Source: Rhodobacteraceae bacterium EL53
GTDB taxonomy: Bacteria; Pseudomonadota; Alphaproteobacteria; Rhodobacterales; Rhodobacteraceae
Assembly (NCBI GenBank): GCA_900313015.1
Contig: OMPR01000015.1
Coordinates: forward strand, 62,001-126,000
DNA length: 64,000 nt
Direction: 5' to 3'
The translations under genes were made by a program, and so were the position numbers. The notes below the pieces were generated by a model that did not search any database, was not told the DNA's origin, and saw only the letters and a program-made list of their open reading frames with translations. Below, piece after piece: positions 54,464 through 63,537 of the stretch; the stretch's first letter is position 1; each line of letters opens with the position of its first letter.

Positions 54464-55087
54464 ATGACGAAATCTGATCCCTTTGGGTTTGATATGTCCG
54501 TCTCCACTGCCAAGAAAAAGAACCCTAGGGGTCGTCGTGGCATGTCGGGAGCGTCTGAAACATCACAGCGCGTGTGCGAACACGAGGGCTGCGAAGAGCC
54601 GGGCAAGTTCCGTGCGCCCAAAGCGCCGGACGTTCTGGATGAATTCAAGTGGTTTTGCCAGCAGCACGTGCGCGAATATAACCTCAAGTGGAATTTCTTT
54701 GATGGAACCACCGAGGCCGAGCTGAACGCACAGCAGTCCAAGGACAAGGTGTGGGAACGCAAGACCCGCCCGATTGGCGATCCTGAAGCGCGCGCCTGGG
54801 AACGGTTGGGCATCGAAGACCCGCATCAGGTTCTGGGTGCCAACGCGACGCGCAACCCAGGTAAAGGTGGTGGTGGTGGCAAACGTCTGCCGCCCACCGA
54901 GCGCCGTGCGGTCGAGATTCTGGAAGGTAAGGATCACTGGACCAAAGCCGAGATGCGCAAGGCGTATAAGAAGCTGATCAAAGTGCTGCACCCGGACATG
55001 AACGGTGGGGATCGCAGTCAGGAAGAACAGCTGCAAGAGGTGGTCTGGGCTTGGGATCAAATCAAAGACAGCCGCAGCTTTAAGTAA
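54464..55087 (+). CDS. J-domain (DnaJ-like) protein
   Basis: The 207-residue protein has its J domain at the C-terminus: EILEGKDHWTKAEMRKAYKKLIKVLHPDMNGGDRSQEEQLQEVVWAWDQIKDS, with the HPD motif that stimulates Hsp70 ATPase. The N-terminal half has an unusual Cys/His set (RVCEHEGCEEPG...WFCQQHVREYN) that could bind zinc. There is a glycine-rich linker (NPGKGGGGGKR) between them. It may act with DnaK on a specific client. AAGG eight nt before ATG 54464 supports this start over GTG 54455. Confidence 0.88.
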   Translation: MTKSDPFGFDMSVSTAKKKNPRGRRGMSGASETSQRVCEHEGCEEPGKFRAPKAPDVLDEFKWFCQQHVREYNLKWNFFDGTTEAELNAQQSKDKVWERKTRPIGDPEARAWERLGIEDPHQVLGANATRNPGKGGGGGKRLPPTERRAVEILEGKDHWTKAEMRKAYKKLIKVLHPDMNGGDRSQEEQLQEVVWAWDQIKDSRSFK

Positions 55088-55111
55088 CAGGCTGATCAAG
55101 TTTGAATTTTG

Positions 55112-55143
55112 AACGGGACGCTTCGATGAGGCGTCCCGTTTTG
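55112..55143 (+). terminator. Intrinsic terminator of the J-domain gene
   Basis: AACGGGACGC and GCGTCCCGTT form a 10-bp perfect stem with a 9-nt loop, then TTG, 24 nt after the stop. Confidence 0.8.
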
Positions 55144-55366
55144 CGTTGATGGATTGCCGGACGTTGGTCGCTGTTTTTAGGTCAGCGATGAAGTGAGCCC
55201 CCCACAGCATCATAAACTGACCCAAATTGGTAAAGCGGTCCTCGGCACGCAGCTTTTCACTAATAATGTAGCTCGTGCTAAAGTTTGTCGTATAGTTGAT
55301 TTAAGAAACGGTAGTGCAATTCCAAATTGCGATTTTTTCGCCGTTCGCACCAAATTGGAGAATGTT

Positions 55367-56854
55367 GTGAGAAATCGTACTTTCAATTCCATAAAAAAAC
55401 TATTCGCTGCAGCGGCCGTAACTCTAATGGTCGTCAACACGGCACCCTCTGTAGGTGCGACGGATATGCCGACCGAACCTCGAGGCGGGCAGCCACCGGC
55501 CGGGTCGAAACCTTCAAAATCGAACTTTGCCGATCAGGTCCTGTATCAGCGCGCGTTTGAGGCCGTGGTTTGGTCTCAGCCTGCGGTGATGAAGTATGGT
55601 TTGCGACGTGCATCAATGGAAATTGGCGGGGGCGACAATGTCATCCTCGCATGGTCGTCAACGGCTTTGCCATTGTTTGAAACGCTGACCCCAAACAACA
55701 CGACACCTTATGTGACGTCGACAACCGATCTGCGAAATGGGCCTGTTGTCCTAGAAGTTCCCAAGGCGACGGATAAGGCCAGTCTATTTGGTCAGGTCGC
55801 CGACAACTGGTTTATAACAATCGCGGATATCGGCCCCATCGGTGTAGATAAGGGCGAAGGGGCAAAAATTCTTCTTACACCTCCGGGGTATGCTGAGGAT
55901 ATTCCCGAAGGCTATATCGAAGTGAAAAGCACCAGCTTTGTGTTGGACTTTGCGTTTCGCTCCGTTCCATCGCCCGACGGCACACTGGAAGATGCCTATG
56001 CGATGTCAAAAAGTCTCAAGATGTACTATCTTTCAGAGCTTCCAAACCCTGAGCCCACCAAAATCTTAGACCCGCTGAATATGCGGTGGTCCACCTTGCC
56101 GCGATATGACGAACGGTATTTTGAAGATCTGCAAATGGTGATCGACGCTGGCCCAACCCGTGAACGCGACAAAGCGATGATGGGGATGCTGAAATCTATC
56201 GGGATCGAACAGGGCAAGCCCTATGACCCCGATGAAAAAACAACCAAGGTTTTTAGACAGGCCGCGATCGATGCCTATCACTACATGCTCGAAGGATACG
56301 TCAAAGGCGTTCCGGCAGAAATGTTCTGGGATAACCGCAGTTGGCGGAATGTGTTTTACACCGATCCGGATGGCGGGTTCTCTTGGGATACAGAGGGGAT
56401 GCTGGACTATGACAATCGCGCGATCCGCAATTGGTTCAATGTGATCTATTTCCCTGCTGGGGTCGCCGAGGTTCCAGCGACCATGTATGTTGATACGCCT
56501 TTGGACAGTGATGGGAACGTTTTCCAAGCTGGAAAAACCTACAAGCTTACCGTGCCTGCCAAAGTTCCAGCCAACAAATTCTGGTCCTTGACGATTTATG
56601 ATATGGCCACTTGGGCCTTTATCTACACGCCAGAAGGTCGGTCCGGATTATCCTCGCGTGAACGGGACTCTATGACGCTGAATGACGACGACAGTGTTAC
56701 GCTTTATTTTGGGCCGAAAGCTCCGGAAGGGTTAGAAAGCAACTGGATACCAACCATGGATAAAGTTCCCTTTCCCATGTTTCGTTTTTATGGACCGGAG
56801 GAAGCTCTGTTCAACGGCGAGTTTGTTTTGAACGAAATTGAACTGGTAAAGTAA
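55367..56854 (+). CDS. Exported DUF1254/DUF1214 domain protein
   Basis: The 495-residue protein has a signal peptide (RNRTFNSIKKLFAAAAVTLMVVNTAPSVGA). The DUF1254 part includes QRAFEAVVWSQPAVMKYGLRRASMEIGGGDNVILAWSS and TDLRNGPVVLEVP. The C-terminal DUF1214 part includes TYKLTVPAKVPANKFWSLTIYDMATWAFIYTPEGRSGLSSR and SVTLYFGPKAPEGLESNWIPT. Biochemical role unknown. The start is GTG 55367 with GGAG six nt upstream; it places the signal peptide at the very N-terminus. It is convergent with the EF-hand/sulfatase side. Confidence 0.87.
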   Translation: MRNRTFNSIKKLFAAAAVTLMVVNTAPSVGATDMPTEPRGGQPPAGSKPSKSNFADQVLYQRAFEAVVWSQPAVMKYGLRRASMEIGGGDNVILAWSSTALPLFETLTPNNTTPYVTSTTDLRNGPVVLEVPKATDKASLFGQVADNWFITIADIGPIGVDKGEGAKILLTPPGYAEDIPEGYIEVKSTSFVLDFAFRSVPSPDGTLEDAYAMSKSLKMYYLSELPNPEPTKILDPLNMRWSTLPRYDERYFEDLQMVIDAGPTRERDKAMMGMLKSIGIEQGKPYDPDEKTTKVFRQAAIDAYHYMLEGYVKGVPAEMFWDNRSWRNVFYTDPDGGFSWDTEGMLDYDNRAIRNWFNVIYFPAGVAEVPATMYVDTPLDSDGNVFQAGKTYKLTVPAKVPANKFWSLTIYDMATWAFIYTPEGRSGLSSRERDSMTLNDDDSVTLYFGPKAPEGLESNWIPTMDKVPFPMFRFYGPEEALFNGEFVLNEIELVK

Positions 56855-57056
56855 TCGGCGAATGTGTCGATTAGCGATACGGTTTGAGCATTCTCGTTTC
56901 AACTGTAGAACCGGAAGAACCGTGTGTTCTGTAGCCTCGCGAACACTTGGCGAGAGTTGATTTAAGACAGGAAGTGGCCCTTGGTAAGACCAAACAAAAG
57001 GGCCGCTTAGTCGCGTGTAACAGACATTCAGCAGGATTGCTGCAAGGTCCGCTCTG

Positions 57057-57084
57057 TTGCAAAGCCACAAGCGCGGCTTTGCAA
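57057..57084. terminator. Hairpin downstream of the EF-hand gene (repeat copy 1)
   Basis: Ten-bp stem with loop ACAAGCGC. Relative to copy 2 the closing base pair is T-A instead of C-G, a paired change that keeps the stem. No T tract flanks it on either side, so it may be a Rho-assisted or stabilising hairpin. Confidence 0.6.
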
Positions 57085-57145
57085 TATGTGTTCAAAGCAT
57101 CAGCCGCGCTGATTGCGTTGCAGGTTGATTAGAACCTGATCAATC
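57057..57145 (-). repeat. Duplicated sulfatase 3' end plus hairpin, copy 1
   Basis: These 89 bp match 57881-57969 at 82 positions. On the minus strand they still encode the last 15 residues of the sulfatase (IDQVLINLQRNQRG then TGA), immediately after the EF-hand gene. Then comes a 10-bp perfect hairpin (57057-57084, TTGCAAAGCC / GGCTTTGCAA, 8-nt loop). Sequence upstream of the tail is unrelated, so it is a fragment, not a gene. Confidence 0.9.
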
Positions 57146-57481
57146 TAGAGTGCCGCTTGAGTTCTTGTCCGCGTTGGAAAAGTCTTTTTGGATTTGAGCG
57201 TCATACTCGGACTTTGAAATGCTGCCATTGGCATCTGTGTCTGTGGCATCAAACACATCCTGCGCAATGAAACTTTCGACCTCTGGGGTTTCAAGCTGAC
57301 CGTTTTGATTGGTGTCCATGCCGTCAAACATAGCATCCATCTGTTGCTTGAACTCATCTAGGGTGATTTGGCTATCGCCGTCCCCGTCGAGCAACAACAA
57401 AGCCTCGCCGGGCATGGTTTGAGCTATTGCGCCTGAGGCAAATGCCAAGGCAACGATGGCAGAATATGTAACGCGCTTCAT
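57140..57481 (-). CDS. Exported EF-hand calcium-binding protein
   Basis: The 113-residue protein has a signal peptide (MKRVTYSAIVALAFASGAIA) and EF-hand loops: DGDGDSQITLDEF (about residues 33-45), DTNQNGQLETPEVE, DTDANGSISKSEYD and a shortened last loop DKNSSGTLD that ends the protein. Calcium-regulated binding in the periplasm is expected; the partner is unknown. GGGA six nt before ATG 57481 favours this start, though an ATG at 57493 overlapping the previous stop (TAATG) is possible. Its stop codon lies within the duplicated sulfatase tail, so the duplication fixed the 3' end and cut into the last EF loop. Confidence 0.87.
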   Translation of the reverse strand: MKRVTYSAIVALAFASGAIAQTMPGEALLLLDGDGDSQITLDEFKQQMDAMFDGMDTNQNGQLETPEVESFIAQDVFDATDTDANGSISKSEYDAQIQKDFSNADKNSSGTLD

Positions 57482-57492
57482 TGTGTGTCCCA

Positions 57493-57726
57493 TTAGCAAT
57501 TTAACGCTGTGCCAGTCGCAGCGCCCCCTGCAAAAGCGCCAGCCGCTGTGGCGAGTGTTTGTCCGGTTCCACCGCCAAAGCGGTTACCGATCGCTCCACC
57601 AAGAACTGCGCCGGTCAAGACGCCGCCGACACAGGCCACTTCGTGTTGCGCAGCCGGGTTATTTGAGCAGGCACCAGTTATGGCGATCAGTGCCGCGAGG
57701 GATGCCAATTTTAGTTTTGAATTCAC
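57493..57726 (-). CDS. Glycine-zipper lipoprotein
   Basis: The 77-residue protein has a lipoprotein signal (LAALIAITGACSNN, lipobox ITGAC) followed by a glycine-zipper segment GGVLTGAVLGGAIGNRFGGGTGQTLATAAGAFAGGAATG, as in small outer-membrane 17-kDa/YMGG-type proteins. It would be lipid-anchored and insert its zipper in the membrane. GTG start at 57726 has GGGAG six nt upstream. The EF-hand gene follows within 12 nt. Confidence 0.85.
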   Translation of the reverse strand: MNSKLKLASLAALIAITGACSNNPAAQHEVACVGGVLTGAVLGGAIGNRFGGGTGQTLATAAGAFAGGAATGTALNC

Positions 57727-57880
57727 GTGAATCTCCCGTTTTCAGGATCGTTCTTTAGGGCAAGCCAGAGGCGGTACCCTTATTATGCTTTTAGCTTATC
57801 CCTATAGGAGTTGCAGCGGGATCAAATTTTCAGGCTAAAATGCGCCACTTTTCAGTGGTCTTGCGCGTTTTCGCGCCGAT

Positions 57881-57969
57881 CTGCAAAGCCACAAGCGCGG
57901 CTTTGCAGTTTGTGTTTAAAGCATCAGCCGCCCTGATTGCGTTGCAGGTTGGTTAGGACCTGATCAATC
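57881..57969 (-). repeat. Sulfatase 3' end plus hairpin, copy 2 (parent copy)
   Basis: This is the in-place 3' end of the sulfatase gene (last 15 codons and TGA at 57924) followed by a 10-bp hairpin at 57881-57908 (CTGCAAAGCC / GGCTTTGCAG). It is 92 percent identical to copy 1 at 57057-57145, 824 bp away in the same orientation. Confidence 0.9.
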
Positions 57970-59459
57970 GAGAAGCTGGCGGGTTCCTGACGTGGTGGAT
58001 AGTCGATGAAGGTTTCGAGGAACTTGCCCACAAAGACCTGTGCCGGAACCAGCAGGTACAGGCGTTCGAACCGCCATTGGACGTAGGCCGCGGCCTCTTC
58101 CTGTGCGCGTTCAAACGGATCGCTGTAAAGATCGATCAGTTTTGGCACCCGCAGCGGAATAAAGGGTTCTTCCCAGACGTCGAAGCCCTCGGCGCGTTGT
58201 TCGGCAAAGACCAGTTTCCAGCGGTCATACCGCAGGTTCACCAGATCGCCGCCATCGGAGAAATAGAAGAACTCCTTGCGCGGTCCCTTTTCGGTTTCGC
58301 CTTTGAAGTAGGGCATGAAGTCATAACCATCGAGGTGGACACCTTCGTTGCCCTCGCCGAATTGAGACCCGGTGAGCATCTTTTCCTTCATGTCGGGGTC
58401 GCCAGAGGCGGACATAAAGGTTGGGAACCAATCAAGGTGGCTGATGATCTGGTTGGACTTACGCCCCGGTTCGATGACACCCGGCCATTTGATCATCATT
58501 GGAACGCGATAGCCGCCTTCCCAATTGTCGTTCTTTTCCCCTTTGAACGGCGTGGTGCCGCCATCGGGCCACGAGAACACCTCGGCTCCGTTGTCGGTGG
58601 AATACATCACCACGGTATTGTCGGCGATGCCCAGCTCTTCGAGTTTGTCGAGCATTTCGCCCACCATGCCGTCATGTTCAACCATGCCATCGGGGTAAAT
58701 GCCCAGACCTGTCACGCCTTCGCTTTCGGGTTTCAGGTGTGTGTTGATGTGCATTCGGGTGGTGTTGTACCACAGGAAGAAGGGTTTATCCTGTTCGACC
58801 GCACGTCCCATAAAGTCGATGGCGCCTGCAGTGACTTCTTCGTCAATGGTTTCCATCCGCTTGCGCGTCAGGGGTCCGGTGTCTTCGACCGTGCCATCAG
58901 ATGAGGATTTGATCACGCCGCGCGGACCAAAGTTTTTACGAAACTCGGGGTCTTTGGGGTAATCAACGCTTTCGGGTTCTTCCTCGGCATTCAGGTGGTA
59001 GAGATTGCCAAAGAATTCATCAAAGCCATGATTGGTCGGTAGATGCTCATCCCGGTCGCCCAAGTGATTCTTACCGTATTGGCCGGTCATATAGCCTTTG
59101 GATTTCATGTATTCGGCGATGGTCGGGTCTTTCTCAGACATCCCCTCTTTGGCGCCGGGCAGACCCACCTTGAGCAGGCCAGTTCGAAAGCCGCTTTGCC
59201 CCGTCACAAAGGAGGCGCGCCCTGCGGTACAGGATTGTTCACCGTAACCGTGGGTGAACAACATGCCTTCGTTGGCGATACGGTCAATGTTGGGGGTTTC
59301 ATACCCCATCATCCCCTGATTGTAGGCGCTGATGTTCCAGAGCCCGACGTCATCCCCCCAAATAATCAGGTAATTCATCGGTTTGTCCTGGGCCATTGCT
59401 GGCACAGCGCAGGCCAGCCCTAACACGCTGGCGAGCATTGTTCGCTTAAAGTATTTCAT
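57924..59459 (-). CDS. Arylsulfatase-family sulfatase, exported
   Basis: The 511-residue type I sulfatase has a signal peptide (MLASVLGLACAVPAMA) and the formylglycine motif CTAGRAS with Cys77 to be oxidised by a separate enzyme. Metal and sulfate residues are in YLIIWGDDVGLWNIS, GQYGKNHLGDRDEH and VVMYSTDNGAEVFSWPDGGTTPFKGEK (DNG with Lys). It releases sulfate from an organic sulfate ester, probably in the periplasm. Its C-terminal 15 codons and following hairpin are duplicated 0.8 kb downstream. Confidence 0.92.
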   Translation of the reverse strand: MKYFKRTMLASVLGLACAVPAMAQDKPMNYLIIWGDDVGLWNISAYNQGMMGYETPNIDRIANEGMLFTHGYGEQSCTAGRASFVTGQSGFRTGLLKVGLPGAKEGMSEKDPTIAEYMKSKGYMTGQYGKNHLGDRDEHLPTNHGFDEFFGNLYHLNAEEEPESVDYPKDPEFRKNFGPRGVIKSSSDGTVEDTGPLTRKRMETIDEEVTAGAIDFMGRAVEQDKPFFLWYNTTRMHINTHLKPESEGVTGLGIYPDGMVEHDGMVGEMLDKLEELGIADNTVVMYSTDNGAEVFSWPDGGTTPFKGEKNDNWEGGYRVPMMIKWPGVIEPGRKSNQIISHLDWFPTFMSASGDPDMKEKMLTGSQFGEGNEGVHLDGYDFMPYFKGETEKGPRKEFFYFSDGGDLVNLRYDRWKLVFAEQRAEGFDVWEEPFIPLRVPKLIDLYSDPFERAQEEAAAYVQWRFERLYLLVPAQVFVGKFLETFIDYPPRQEPASFSIDQVLTNLQRNQGG

Positions 59460-59784
59460 TCCAGTTATTTCACTCCCTTAAAAATTGAGTTCGAAATCTG
59501 GGCCGGCAGCAGAGTGCAAAAAACACAGCCCGGTTCAATGCGATCACTATAACCACGATTGCCGAAACTGATAAAAAAAATCTCAGCAATGGCTAAATCC
59601 GGTTAGTAATCACCCCTAAAGCTGGAATTTTTCACCCCCAAGGTGGTTTCATAAGTCCAGTTTGACCCCTTTTACCGATACAGCCGGTTTGGAACGCCCG
59701 GTTCCCCTTGCTCTTGGACAAAAGATGTTGCACCACATGCGGGTTCAGACCCCGCATTTGGGGCAGAGGATAAGGGCGAGAAGC
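59460..59784. other. Control region between divergent sulfatase and cobS
   Basis: No gene is seen. It has A/T-rich tracts around 59570 and a small hairpin ATGCGGG-TTCAGAC-CCCGCAT (59737-59757) 27 nt before the cobS start, which could affect cobS translation. No cobalamin riboswitch-like B12 box was found. Confidence 0.55.
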
Positions 59785-60771
59785 ATGGCTGACGGATCGA
59801 TCGATAGTAACGCAAAACCCACCGAAGAGATCTCGGTCCGTGAGGTGTTTGGCATTGACACTAATATGACCATCAAGGGTTTCGCGGAACGTTCCGACCG
59901 TGTGCCTGAGATCGATCATACGTACAAATTTGACGCTGACACCACGATGGCGATCTTGGCGGGTTTCTCGCACAACCGCCGTGTCATGGTGCAGGGCTAT
60001 CACGGGACGGGTAAATCAACCCACATCGAACAGGTTGCGGCGCGCCTGAACTGGCCATCGGTTCGTGTGAACCTTGATAGCCACATTTCGCGGATCGACC
60101 TGATCGGTAAAGACGCGATCAAACTGCGCGATGGTGTTCAGGTGACCGAATTCCACGAGGGCATCCTGCCTTGGGCGCTGCGCAACCCTGTTGCGATCGT
60201 GTTTGATGAATATGATGCGGGCCGTGCGGACGTAATGTTCGTGATCCAGCGTGTTCTGGAGCATGACGGCAAGCTGACCCTGATGGATCAGAACGAAATC
60301 ATCACTCCGAACCCGAATTTCCGTCTGTTTGCCACGGCCAACACCGTTGGTCTGGGCGATACAACCGGTCTGTACCACGGCACCCAGCAGATCAACCAAG
60401 CCCAGATGGACCGTTGGTCCCTGGTCGCAACGTTGAACTATCTGAGCCATGATGCAGAAACCATGATCGTTCTGTCCAAGGCACCGCATTACAACACCGC
60501 CGAGGGTCGCAAGATCGTGGGCCAGATGGTGACGGTTGCAGATCTGACGCGGACTGCGTTCATGAATGGCGACCTGTCGACCGTCATGTCACCCCGAACC
60601 GTGATCAACTGGGCGCAAAACGCCGAGATCTTCCGCGATGTGGGCTATGCGTTCCGTCTGTCGTTCCTGAACAAATGTGACGAACTGGAGCGTCAGACCG
60701 TTGCTGAGTTCTATCAGCGTTGTTTCGATCAGGAACTGCCTGAAAGTGCTGCAAGCACGAGCATGGGGTGA
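59785..60771 (+). CDS. cobS: Cobaltochelatase subunit CobS
   Basis: The 328-residue AAA+ ATPase of the aerobic cobalamin pathway works with CobT and CobN to insert cobalt into hydrogenobyrinic acid a,c-diamide. Seen are Walker [22 protein letters not shown], Walker [17 protein letters not shown], sensor region [17 protein letters not shown] and the typical N-terminal [20 protein letters not shown]. The ATG at 59785 fits the family's usual start. cobT is normally next, but here a racemase-fold gene intervenes. Confidence 0.95.
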   Translation: MADGSIDSNAKPTEEISVREVFGIDTNMTIKGFAERSDRVPEIDHTYKFDADTTMAILAGFSHNRRVMVQGYHGTGKSTHIEQVAARLNWPSVRVNLDSHISRIDLIGKDAIKLRDGVQVTEFHEGILPWALRNPVAIVFDEYDAGRADVMFVIQRVLEHDGKLTLMDQNEIITPNPNFRLFATANTVGLGDTTGLYHGTQQINQAQMDRWSLVATLNYLSHDAETMIVLSKAPHYNTAEGRKIVGQMVTVADLTRTAFMNGDLSTVMSPRTVINWAQNAEIFRDVGYAFRLSFLNKCDELERQTVAEFYQRCFDQELPESAASTSMG

Positions 60772-60808
60772 ACTTGACCTCAGCTAAGGTCTCTCAAAGG
60801 GGGACGTG

Positions 60809-61504
60809 ATGCATATTGGCCTGATAGGCGGAATTGGTCCCGCAGCAACTGCAGCTTATTATCTCAAGCTGGTTGGTCGCTGTCGTGACGCAGGTGTTCC
60901 GCTAGACCTGACGATCGTGAATGCAGACATTCAAACGCTTGCGCACAATGCGCAGGCCGATTGCCGGGATGATCAGGCTGCAATCTATGCAGAGCTCATT
61001 GACCGATTGGCAGCAGCCGGAGCAAAGGCCGCTGCCATCACGTCAATCGGGGGTAGTTTTTGCGAAGATGAAACCCGCACCTTGTCTGCCTTGCCTTTGG
61101 TCAGTGCCTTTGGCGCACTCGATGATCATTTTGTGACGCAAGGCATAGGTACGATTGGGATCCTTGGAACTGAAACGGTGATGCGCAGCCATCTGTATGG
61201 TCGCATGACCGGAACCAAGACCGTGATACCAGAGGGGCAGATTGCCGAAGTTGGGCAGGCCTATATCGATACGGCTCTTGCGGGGCGGTCTACGGACTCT
61301 GCAAGAGACTTGTTTTTTACCGCAGGGCGCAGAATGATTGAGAAAATGGGAGCGGACGCTGTTGTGCTGGCTGGGACAGACCTTGGCCTGGCATTTGATG
61401 GTCAAAGCCCCGGTTTCCCAGTTGTGGACGCCATCGATGTGCATGTCGAACACCTGTTTCTTCTTGCCTCTGACGCCCTGAAAACGCAGGATTTGTCCTT
61501 ATGA
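60809..61504 (+). CDS. Aspartate/glutamate racemase-family protein lacking both catalytic Cys
   Basis: The 231-residue protein has the racemase opening [20 protein letters not shown] and length typical of the family. The first Cys motif (CNTAH in racemases) reads SIGGS in [14 protein letters not shown], and the second (GCTE) reads AGTD in [12 protein letters not shown]. Both cysteines are therefore missing and racemisation by the usual two-base mechanism is unlikely. It may bind an acidic metabolite or do another reaction. GGGGGA precedes the ATG; cobT overlaps its stop (ATGA), so it is made as part of the cobaltochelatase operon. Confidence 0.82.
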   Translation: MHIGLIGGIGPAATAAYYLKLVGRCRDAGVPLDLTIVNADIQTLAHNAQADCRDDQAAIYAELIDRLAAAGAKAAAITSIGGSFCEDETRTLSALPLVSAFGALDDHFVTQGIGTIGILGTETVMRSHLYGRMTGTKTVIPEGQIAEVGQAYIDTALAGRSTDSARDLFFTAGRRMIEKMGADAVVLAGTDLGLAFDGQSPGFPVVDAIDVHVEHLFLLASDALKTQDLSL

Positions 61505-63378
61505 AAAAGCCCAACGACAACCCCGCCGATCCGTTCAAGAAAGCCTTGGCCGAAGCGACCAAGGTTATGGCCAATGATCCCGAGCTGAGCGTCAGCTATA
61601 CGGTTGATCCCTCGGGCGTGTCAGGCGATTCCATGCGCCTGCCGCAGGTGTCGCGCCGGATGACCCGTGACGAGGTTCTGTTGGCGCGTGGCACGGCGGA
61701 CGCTTTGGCGTTGCAGCGCAAGTACCACAATGAGGCGACGCACAACCGCTATGCCCCTCCCGGTGACATGGCGCGTGATCTCTACGAGGCGATGGAAACC
61801 GCGCGATGTGAGGCGATGGGTGCGCGCGATATGCCCGGTACCGCCAGCAACATTGATGTGAAGATCACTCATGAGGCGCTGCGCCGGGGCTATGATCAGG
61901 TCAAACAGCCGTCCGAGGCACCCTTGCCCGTTGCGGCGGGATATCTGATCCGTCATCTGGCCACCGGACGCGATCTGCCGCGTGGTGCGGATAACGTGAT
62001 GAACCTGTGGCGTGGGTTTATCGAAGAGCAGGCCGGCGGCACGCTGGAAAACCTGCAGGATATTCTGAACGATCAGGCTGAGTTTGCCAAATTTGCCCGT
62101 CAGGTCATTGACGATCTGGGCTATGGCGATCAGTTGGGCGAAGACCCCGACGAGCTGGACGAAGATCAGCAGGACGAAGCCGAAGACGACGCCGAAGAGC
62201 AGCCTGATCCCGACAGCACCGGGGATGATCAGCAAGACGATCAGGACGCGGATGCCAATCCTGAGCAATCGCAGGAAGAGCAGCAGGATCAGCAGCAGGC
62301 CCAAGTCTCGATGGATGAGATGGCCGATCAGGAGATGGGCGAAGAGACGGAAATGCCCGAGGGTGAGGCCCCGATGGAGCCCCCTGCCCCCGCGCCTGTG
62401 TCTGATGCCGATCCTGAGTATGCGGTTTATCTGGGCGAGCATGACGAAGAGATTGCCGCCGAGGATCTGGCGGAACCGGCTGAACTGGAACGCCTGCGCG
62501 CCTATCTGGATCAGCAGCTGGAGCCGTTGAAGGGCGCGGTGTCGCGTCTGGCCAACAAATTGCAGCGCCGCTTGCAGGCGCAGCAGAACCGGTCTTGGGA
62601 ATTCGATCAGGAAGAAGGTATCCTGGATGCCGGGCGTCTGGCGCGGGTTGTTGCCAACCCAACCACTCCACTGAGTTTCAAGATCGAGCGCGACACGGAA
62701 TTCCGCGACACCGTGGTGACGCTGCTGCTGGATAACTCTGGCTCGATGCGGGGGCGTCCGATTTCGATTGCGGCGATCTGTGCCGATGTTCTGGCGCGCA
62801 CGCTCGAGCGGTGCAACGTCAAGGTCGAGATCCTGGGCTTTACCACCCGAGCGTGGAAAGGCGGACAGGCGCGTGAGGCATGGCTGAACGATGGCCGTCC
62901 ACAAACGCCGGGCCGCCTGAACGATCTGCGCCACATCATCTATAAGCGCGCCGATGCGCCATGGCGTCGGGTACGACCCAATCTGGGCCTGATGATGAAA
63001 GAGGGCCTGTTGAAGGAAAACATCGACGGTGAGGCGCTGGAATGGGCGCACCGCCGGATGATTGCGCGTCAGGAACAGCGGAAGATCCTGATGGTGATTT
63101 CGGATGGCGCGCCGGTCGATGACTCCACCCTGTCGGTGAACCCGGCCAACTATCTGGAAAAGCACCTGCGTGATGTGATCGCCATGGTCGAAAAGCGCAA
63201 ACAGGTAGAGCTGTTGGCGATTGGGATCGGCCACGACGTGACCCGCTATTATGACCGCGCGGTGACGATCACCGATGTGGAACAGCTGGCTGGTGCGATG
63301 ACCGAGCAGTTGGCGGCTTTGTTCGACAGTGACCCGCGCGCCCGTGCCCGCGTAATGGGGATGCGCAACGTCGGCTGA
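61501..63378 (+). CDS. cobT: Cobaltochelatase subunit CobT
   Basis: The 625-residue subunit has the CobT N-terminal domain, an acidic Glu/Asp/Gln-rich linker (about residues 215-300) and a C-terminal von Willebrand factor A domain with the MIDAS motif DNSGSMRG (Asp411), [11 protein letters not shown] and [14 protein letters not shown]. It partners CobS in an AAA+/MIDAS chaperone complex that drives CobN. The start is translationally coupled to the racemase-fold gene. Length is typical. Confidence 0.95.
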   Translation: MKKPNDNPADPFKKALAEATKVMANDPELSVSYTVDPSGVSGDSMRLPQVSRRMTRDEVLLARGTADALALQRKYHNEATHNRYAPPGDMARDLYEAMETARCEAMGARDMPGTASNIDVKITHEALRRGYDQVKQPSEAPLPVAAGYLIRHLATGRDLPRGADNVMNLWRGFIEEQAGGTLENLQDILNDQAEFAKFARQVIDDLGYGDQLGEDPDELDEDQQDEAEDDAEEQPDPDSTGDDQQDDQDADANPEQSQEEQQDQQQAQVSMDEMADQEMGEETEMPEGEAPMEPPAPAPVSDADPEYAVYLGEHDEEIAAEDLAEPAELERLRAYLDQQLEPLKGAVSRLANKLQRRLQAQQNRSWEFDQEEGILDAGRLARVVANPTTPLSFKIERDTEFRDTVVTLLLDNSGSMRGRPISIAAICADVLARTLERCNVKVEILGFTTRAWKGGQAREAWLNDGRPQTPGRLNDLRHIIYKRADAPWRRVRPNLGLMMKEGLLKENIDGEALEWAHRRMIARQEQRKILMVISDGAPVDDSTLSVNPANYLEKHLRDVIAMVEKRKQVELLAIGIGHDVTRYYDRAVTITDVEQLAGAMTEQLAALFDSDPRARARVMGMRNVG

Positions 63379-63403
63379 TCTGTGGATCTGTATTGAGATT
63401 TAG

Positions 63404-63435
63404 AAACGGCTCGCATGGTTGCGGGCCGTTTTTTT
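63404..63435 (+). terminator. Intrinsic terminator of the cobS-cobT unit
   Basis: AAACGGCTCGC and GCGGGCCGTTT form an 11-bp stem (one T-G pair, 6-nt loop) ending in a run of seven T, 26 nt after cobT. Confidence 0.9.
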
Positions 63436-63537
63436 GTGGTCCCTGCTTTTGGGGTGGCGTGATTATCCGGCTGGACATTTGCCAGCCTGCCGCCCACTTT
63501 TCGCCCAACACATCGCATTGCAAAAGACGAGGCCCCC

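Noticed and set aside
55294-56967. Thirteen-bp direct repeat AGTTGATTTAAGA flanking the DUF1254 gene
   Set aside because: About thirty 13-bp matches are expected by chance in 64 kb, and flanking sequence does not extend the match, so this is not evidence of a mobile element.
61621-63234. Long open frame antisense to cobT
   Set aside because: It is a mirror of the high-GC cobT codons; its product is low-complexity Leu/Ile/Arg-rich and has no ribosome binding site, while cobT is a clear family member.
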